Shown: piece by piece, positions 63,001 to 64,000 of the stretch
Numbering within the stretch: position 1 is the first letter of the stretch
Layout: every line of letters starts with the position of its first letter
Source: Flavivirga jejuensis
Lineage (GTDB): Bacteria; Bacteroidota; Bacteroidia; Flavobacteriales; Flavobacteriaceae
Direction: 5' to 3'
Length of the DNA stretch: 64,000 nucleotides
Assembly: GCF_030540765.1 (NCBI RefSeq)
Contig: NZ_JAUOEL010000007.1
Location: 344,866-408,865 of the forward strand
Position numbers and translations under genes: made by a program
Notes under the pieces: generated by a model
The model's input: the letters and a program-made list of their open reading frames with translations, nothing else
What the model was told of the DNA's origin: nothing
Database searches by the model: none

Positions 63001-64000
63001 CAAACCCATACCGTGGGAACCATATAAGATGGCAACTCATCCTCTAATTGGTCTTGTAAAATCTGCTTATTAAAATCTCCTGACATCACAACATACCCCA
63101 CCAATCGATCCATACCACTACTATCTGATTTTGCCTGTACACAACAACCTGTAACTTCTGCTTGGGATGACAACACACTTTCGATCTCTCCCAGTTCTAT
63201 ACGATGACCACGAATCTTTACCTGATCATCCTTACGTCCTAAAAACTCTAAACTACCATCGGATAACCAACGACCCAAATCTCCTGTCTTATACAAGCGT
63301 GAACTAAAAGATGTAAAAGGGTTGTCTCTAAAAACCTTTGCTGTTTTTTCTGCATCATTTAAATACCCTCGCCCAACACCTACTCCAGAAACCCATAACT
63401 CACCCATAACGCCTACGGGACACAAATTATCCTTCTGGTCAACTACATAAATTTGCATATTAGCTACTGGCTTTCCAATTGGAACACTTTGACCTGATGG
63501 AGCCTCTTTCATAAAATGCAAGCTAACATCATCACCTGCTTCTGTTGGTCCATATGCATTAACTACTGGAATATCTGGATAACGTGCAAACCACTTACTT
63601 AGCAAAGATGTATGTACTGCCTCGCCAGTTACCAGAAAATAATGTAACTTTCTTAAGTCAAAATCACTCGCTATATCCAATAAGCCAGATACATAGGAGG
63701 GTACTAATTGCAGTATAGTTACTCCTTCTTTATACAGACTTGACTGTAATTCTGAAGGATCTAACAACTGGGATTCTCTGTAAATAGCAATACGACCTCC
63801 ACACAATAAACCACTTAATAACTGCCATACAGAAATATCAAATGTAAAAGGAGCTGTAAAGGCTACAACACTTTTGTTATCCATATCCAACTCATCTATC
63901 ATTAACAATAAATGGTTTAACATCCCTGCATGTTCTATCATTGCTCCCTTGGGAACGCCTGTACTTCCTGAGGTATAAATAACATAGGCTAATGAATCTG
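51006..64000 (-). CDS. Non-ribosomal peptide synthetase, 3' part, four modules with terminal thioesterase
   Basis: The frame is open to the right edge (the A3 core YTSGSTGVPKG is read at the very end), so the N-terminus is outside. Counting residues from the Met at 63941: A1 (1-345, cut), T1 (Ser381), C2 (HHIANDG, 563), A2 (885-1385), T2 (Ser1426), C3 (HHISSDG, 1608), A3 (1935-2435), T3 (GGDSI, Ser2473), E (HHLIVDG, 2656), C4 (HHHIVMDG, 3136), A4 (3455-3950), T4 (Ser3993), TE (GYSFGG, Ser4122). C2 and C3 look LCL, C4 looks DCL, which fits the epimerase before it. Read-out pocket codes, by hand alignment: A1 DIWQLTADDK, A2 DPSLIGEVWK, A3 DTESIGTVCK, A4 DAEHVGEVTK. A3 resembles lysine-type codes; the others are not assigned. 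Product: at least a tetrapeptide with a D residue at the third visible position. Confidence 0.95.
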   Translation of the reverse strand, partial: DSLAYVIYTSGSTGVPKGAMIEHAGMLNHLLLMIDELDMDNKSVVAFTAPFTFDISVWQLLSGLLCGGRIAIYRESQLLDPSELQSSLYKEGVTILQLVPSYVSGLLDIASDFDLRKLHYFLVTGEAVHTSLLSKWFARYPDIPVVNAYGPTEAGDDVSLHFMKEAPSGQSVPIGKPVANMQIYVVDQKDNLCPVGVMGELWVSGVGVGRGYLNDAEKTAKVFRDNPFTSFSSRLYKTGDLGRWLSDGSLEFLGRKDDQVKIRGHRIELGEIESVLSSQAEVTGCCVQAKSDSSGMDRLVGYVVMSGDFNKQILQDQLEDELPSYMVPTVWVCLEELPLTVHGKIDKKALPDPDMSSLSTASYVAASTKIEEALVRIWQDLLGVEQVGVHDNFFELGGHSLLATRLVAMIRTKMNLEVQIRTIFTHCTISELTILISKTEKGTTLPEIVFQKKTGKIPLSFSQERLWFIDQLEGSLQYHMPIVLRLEGAVDKNILEKSFRTIVARHEVLRTVIQSDDGIGYQEVIPSEGWGIEVVSLENSENISRSLEAYLSCPFDLSKDYMLRMCLFCLENNSYVLAGVFHHIANDGWSDGILVHEFVHLYNRFKKGQVTDLPPLKIQYSDYALWQREHIEGVVLENELTYWTKKLKGTSPLVLPTDFPRPSVQSTKGADFNFSLNKELQDGISKLCKEQEVTTFMMLLAAFKVVLSKYSGQEDISVGTPIANRTQQETQDLIGFFVNTLVVRSTVHSEVPFLSYLEQVKETTLQAYENQFAPFEKVVERVVETRDMSTSPLFQVLFVFQDKISNEKEMSLDDVQLSSYGYDRKVSSFDITLAISEVDSGFEISIAYCVDLFTEETIHRLAVHYRELLRNIVNNAELKINELSIITKVEEKHLLYELNPKNVVYPEEITVLDMFRKQVGLTPDDIALVYGDTALTYQELDIRTDQLAIYLQEQDVSPNTFVGICVDRSLEMIIGILGILKSGGAYVPISPDYPEERIKYILEDTAMQLVLSSTDSITNLGNQLEITCLLLDKDWRAVEAISGKLVSNQIKKEDTAYVIYTSGSTGTPKGVAVSHGNLESLAFSRISYYGEVTSMILLPSFVFDPSVSVIVGTLLTGGRLIIPESTSINDASAMKSLLEGKMDLLLCVPTYYQFLLDEKVLDNTVFRGVILGGESLSSSIVSRHFELYPDIPIYNEYGPTECTVWSTVSRITEPEQQITIGKPIDIAQIYIVDEFQNLVAKGVSGEICISGGGVSKGYLNQDALTQEVFVENPFISGDRMYRTGDIARWLPDGTLEFLGRKDDQVKIRGYRIELGEIENILSELEGIKSCCVLARADDLGMNRLIGYVVSTDDFDKQKTQAFLKERLPEYMVPQLWVVLDEMPLTSNGKVDKGTLPEPQKSQLSEVEYIAPRNDQEKKLVLIWEELLGVDKIGINDNFFELGGHSLLATRLVSKIRKEMELEITIKSIFSHPKIADLSSHIENQTKQIILPKIIQEERIGRIPLSFSQERLWFIDKLEGSIAYNLPIIMNLKGKLNVTIFEACFKEIVSRHEVLRTVIKTEDGIGYQEVLSSEGWKLDVVKLDNPQILEALLKAEISRPFDLSKEYMFRMKLFDLGENTYVMAGVFHHISSDGWSNSILVQEFTALYEAYNQGKQPDLPELPIQYADYALWQRKYLEGDVLDEQLLYWKEKLQSVSPLYLPMDYPRPSIQNTEGANNFLVLSKELSLLLKELCEKEGVTLFMLLLTTFKVLLHRYSGQDDICVGTPIANRTQEETEGIIGFFVNTLALRSDLSDSPSFIELLEQVKQVTLDAYNHQAVPFEKVVDAVVEIRDRSITPLFQTMFTLQNTIKTKEEADNLGVGVVDDLELSSYDLEETTAQFDMTLTAVNSETEISFNLEYCTALFKKETIERMLMHYKELLFGIAKAPEMEVGALPMLVEEEKHQVLHTFNTTNKASYLVDQTILDLLYDQVNKTPDNTAVIFGTDSVTYTELHEKSNQLAAYILAEESAFIGICIGQSIEMIIGILGILKAGKTYIPIDPNYPKERIDYILEDAGIQMVLTNSSTSSVFSEKEELQIVVLDVDWKSIVRDTPKRVLSNVSSEDLAYVIYTSGTTGNPKGVLISHHSLYDYALTFSDYFELNEKDKIIQQSSLSFDTSIEEIFPILVKGGSLCVVEKTNDFEELLRVCERERITILSTNPYLVQYLNAHKEDFSLYIRALISGGDVLKPEYISNIYQDLAVYNTYGPTESTVCISYHKVTALEPSIPIGKPIANRQVYILNAARQLNPIGVIGELFVGGSGLAKGYLNKPELTKQQFVSNPFNTEEILYKTGDMCYRLSDGSLIFSGRKDTQVNIRGYRIELGEIESVLASVKLVSSCCVLARTDAEGHPRLVGYVVSKGEFDKTILQEALRKQLPEYMVPKLWMSLSSMPLNHNGKIDKKALPNLELTSLSSEKYVAPSSDVELNLAQVWKDLLGVPEIGIHDNFFDLGGDSIITIQVVSRLKRYGYHLQPRDLFEHQTISALSEVALLKGNEIKGEQGILAGESILLPIQQWYFEEAYSQTAQFNQSIFVAINKQIKQSSLELAVKTLVSHHDALRFRYVEEETGWKQHYDSKEGVLEIVELQSADQEEIASLITEICTEGQQGLTLEKGDIFKVILIKTPEYEMMNRLFIVSHHLIVDGVSWRIILDDFNGILEAVNKEEKIDLGIKGTSYREWGEALKAYAVDTSVMAQLPYWKNAINAYTPLSVDKKNEGTRYKDLIDYSIKLDAEYTAILLKEVHQSYGTEIDDILLCCLVLTISKWTNQDTVNIGMEGHGREYVSKTIDISRTVGWFTSLYPVSLKVGKDITLGNLIKSIKEQLRCIPEKGMGYGALRYLHPLEDIRNQLSGTSWDIVFNYLGQLDNTVQASDTIGRADESVGEEIGGDVPFYEKLAVNSSVAGGELIMGWSFSKEEYEIETIEKLAESYLDNLKQLIAHCKNIKQRELTPSDYGLQKEIRYDEFSVYAETLVEEDRNGELTFAPLYRLSPLQEGMLFHGVFTEKSNAYVEQLVIDFSKPIDTGTMKKSWDYVIQNHSILRSAFIYGAFSIPLQRVHQDVKLPFEQFDYNMHKESEQEVLLSSFLEMDKKKGFEFSKPPLMRITIIKSTSKVYKMVFTHHHIVMDGWSLSMMMGELMIAYETISKGEKLPKIEEDLFEDYIKYIRAKNPNEEEKFWKEYLGKLETPTLLPFFEDSISRNKGLGEYKNKLLVLDSNYTEGIKEYAQKNRVTVNTIVQWVWALLLSKYTGNTEVVYGVTVSGRPTDMENSENKIGLYINTLPLCASINHDEIVVTSLQEIQKAHTICREHQYTSLATVQHYSGVQGDLFDSILVFENYPISEEVFKEESLLEVKSIEAKEQTNYPLTITVSLGRELEIDFSYNTSLLSAEKVTMIKGHFNKVLEQLLNLPDAAVVSEVNMLSDQENELLGIFNDTSAEYPKDKTVIDLFTQQVINTPDAIAVVYENEELSYKELDKRSNQLARYLREQGVVPNTLVGICLERSLEMLIGILGILKSGGAYVPIDPAYPKGRIDYMITDAGIDLVLSSRSSVSVIIERDDLSVVLLDSHWDSISGFSTRKLSSVLPNCLAYVIYTSGSTGKPKGVMIEHSNVTNLITSQTHTFNFDSSDVVLQFSNFVFDASVEQIFIALCSGSKLVLINEEIILDPVHLLDFIDNERITHLHTTPSMLSTLPIGRVLQSLKRVVVGGEICSKELMLDWSENYIFYNEYGPTETTVTSVMSIYKEVKGNKAISIGNPIGNTQIYIMNEGHTLLPIGVVGELCIGGAGVTRGYLNQEELTKDKFVSNPFVEGDRIYKTGDLARWLPDGTIEFIGRKDDQVKIRGYRIELGEIENALSSIVSVTQCCVLAKEDVSGTMSLVGYVVVDDTLDKEKLQEALRLSLPEYMVPMLWVEMEVMPLNSNGKLDKKSLPDPDSSQLSTQEYVAPQNETEEQMVVIWQELLKVEMIGVQDNFFELGGHSILAMKLISQINKKFSKALPIVSVFEYPTIKLFSEVISSDQKKEYTTLIPLNEKGEEKPIFCVHPLGGTVIVYKELSDALGDKQPFYAFQSSGLDGLSPILKTVEEMAAIYIKEMQKIDAEGPYRLAGYSFGGEIAFEMTMQLEEQGFEVEEVLLFDVQPPIREDKEQELKISHEEFLMVMLEGINKEYNVSIAANISDFENKQEEQQLEKLYDLIRTSEIEITEAQMRGTIGVIMANEYSNYQPPINSQIKTAIKLFKANEELDEKEQILDVKLAADGYGWKALTTKEVKVFKVSGNHLNMLNMPYVADIVKCLQIKN

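Noticed and set aside
51006..64000. CRISPR-like or tandem DNA repeats inside the NRPS gene
   Set aside because: The repeated stretches are the conserved core motifs of homologous adenylation, carrier and condensation domains.

Overview
The window looks like a low-GC member of the Bacteroidota, most likely family Flavobacteriaceae. The grounds are TonB-dependent receptors that begin with a carboxypeptidase-regulatory-like (plug-extension) domain, ECF sigma/FecR pairs placed directly upstream of receptors, DUF4374 lipoproteins, TAnnTTTG-type promoter elements, a lack of strong Shine-Dalgarno sites and AT-rich codon use. Genus cannot be fixed from the sequence; secondary-metabolite-rich marine genera such as Aquimarina or Kordia would fit.

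Region 1 (1-14070, all minus strand) is a tandemly duplicated iron/siderophore uptake array. Two full cassettes of ECF sigma factor, FecR anti-sigma, TonB receptor and DUF4374 lipoprotein lie head to tail. A third DUF4374 gene survives only as a fragment, fused to a scrap of an NAD(P)H oxidoreductase gene. The cassettes are separated by a near-identical ~300 bp direct repeat holding a 23-bp perfect palindrome, a hairpin whose stem co-varies between copies, and the fossil first 20 bases of the DUF3325 gene. That gene survives intact only at the left end, followed by DUF3649 and PepSY genes.

Region 2 (14172-25294) has a CMD/AhpD-like gene and a frameshifted Crp/Fnr regulator. It continues with an AraC regulator divergent from a third TonB receptor, with a two-turn direct-repeat operator between them. 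Downstream on the plus strand are a MATE exporter, a VOC protein and an ABC ATPase/permease pair. An IS4-type element with a broken transposase (25511-26982) marks the border with region 3.

Region 3 (27012-46273, minus strand) is the most interesting part: a compact biosynthetic operon. FAD-dependent lysine/ornithine N-hydroxylase, MetRS-like protein, cupin and glycine-oxidase-like FAD enzyme together match the machinery that makes hydrazinoacetate in the s56-p1 and triacsin pathways. Here the cupin and MetRS-like halves are separate genes rather than one fused hydrazine synthetase. They are followed by an AMP-ligase, an amidohydrolase, an acyl carrier protein and a GNAT, a set resembling the triacsin loading step. 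Then come lipid-type enzymes: a C45 Ntn-acyltransferase, a fatty-acyl-reductase/alpha-beta-hydrolase fusion with a Cys nucleophile, a large GNAT, a long-chain-alcohol-oxidase-like GMC enzyme, a methyltransferase, a serine-palmitoyltransferase-like enzyme and a MATE exporter. The inferred product is a hydrazine- (or azo/hydrazone-) bearing lipid, which I do not recognise as described from Bacteroidota.

Region 4 (46831-64000) carries a diaminobutyrate-type aminotransferase, a small carboxypeptidase-regulatory-like protein, an MFS exporter and the 3' part of a giant NRPS gene. The visible order is A-T / C-A-T / C-A-T-E / C-A-T-TE; the gene runs off the right edge. Two degraded gene remnants lie in the gaps of this region.
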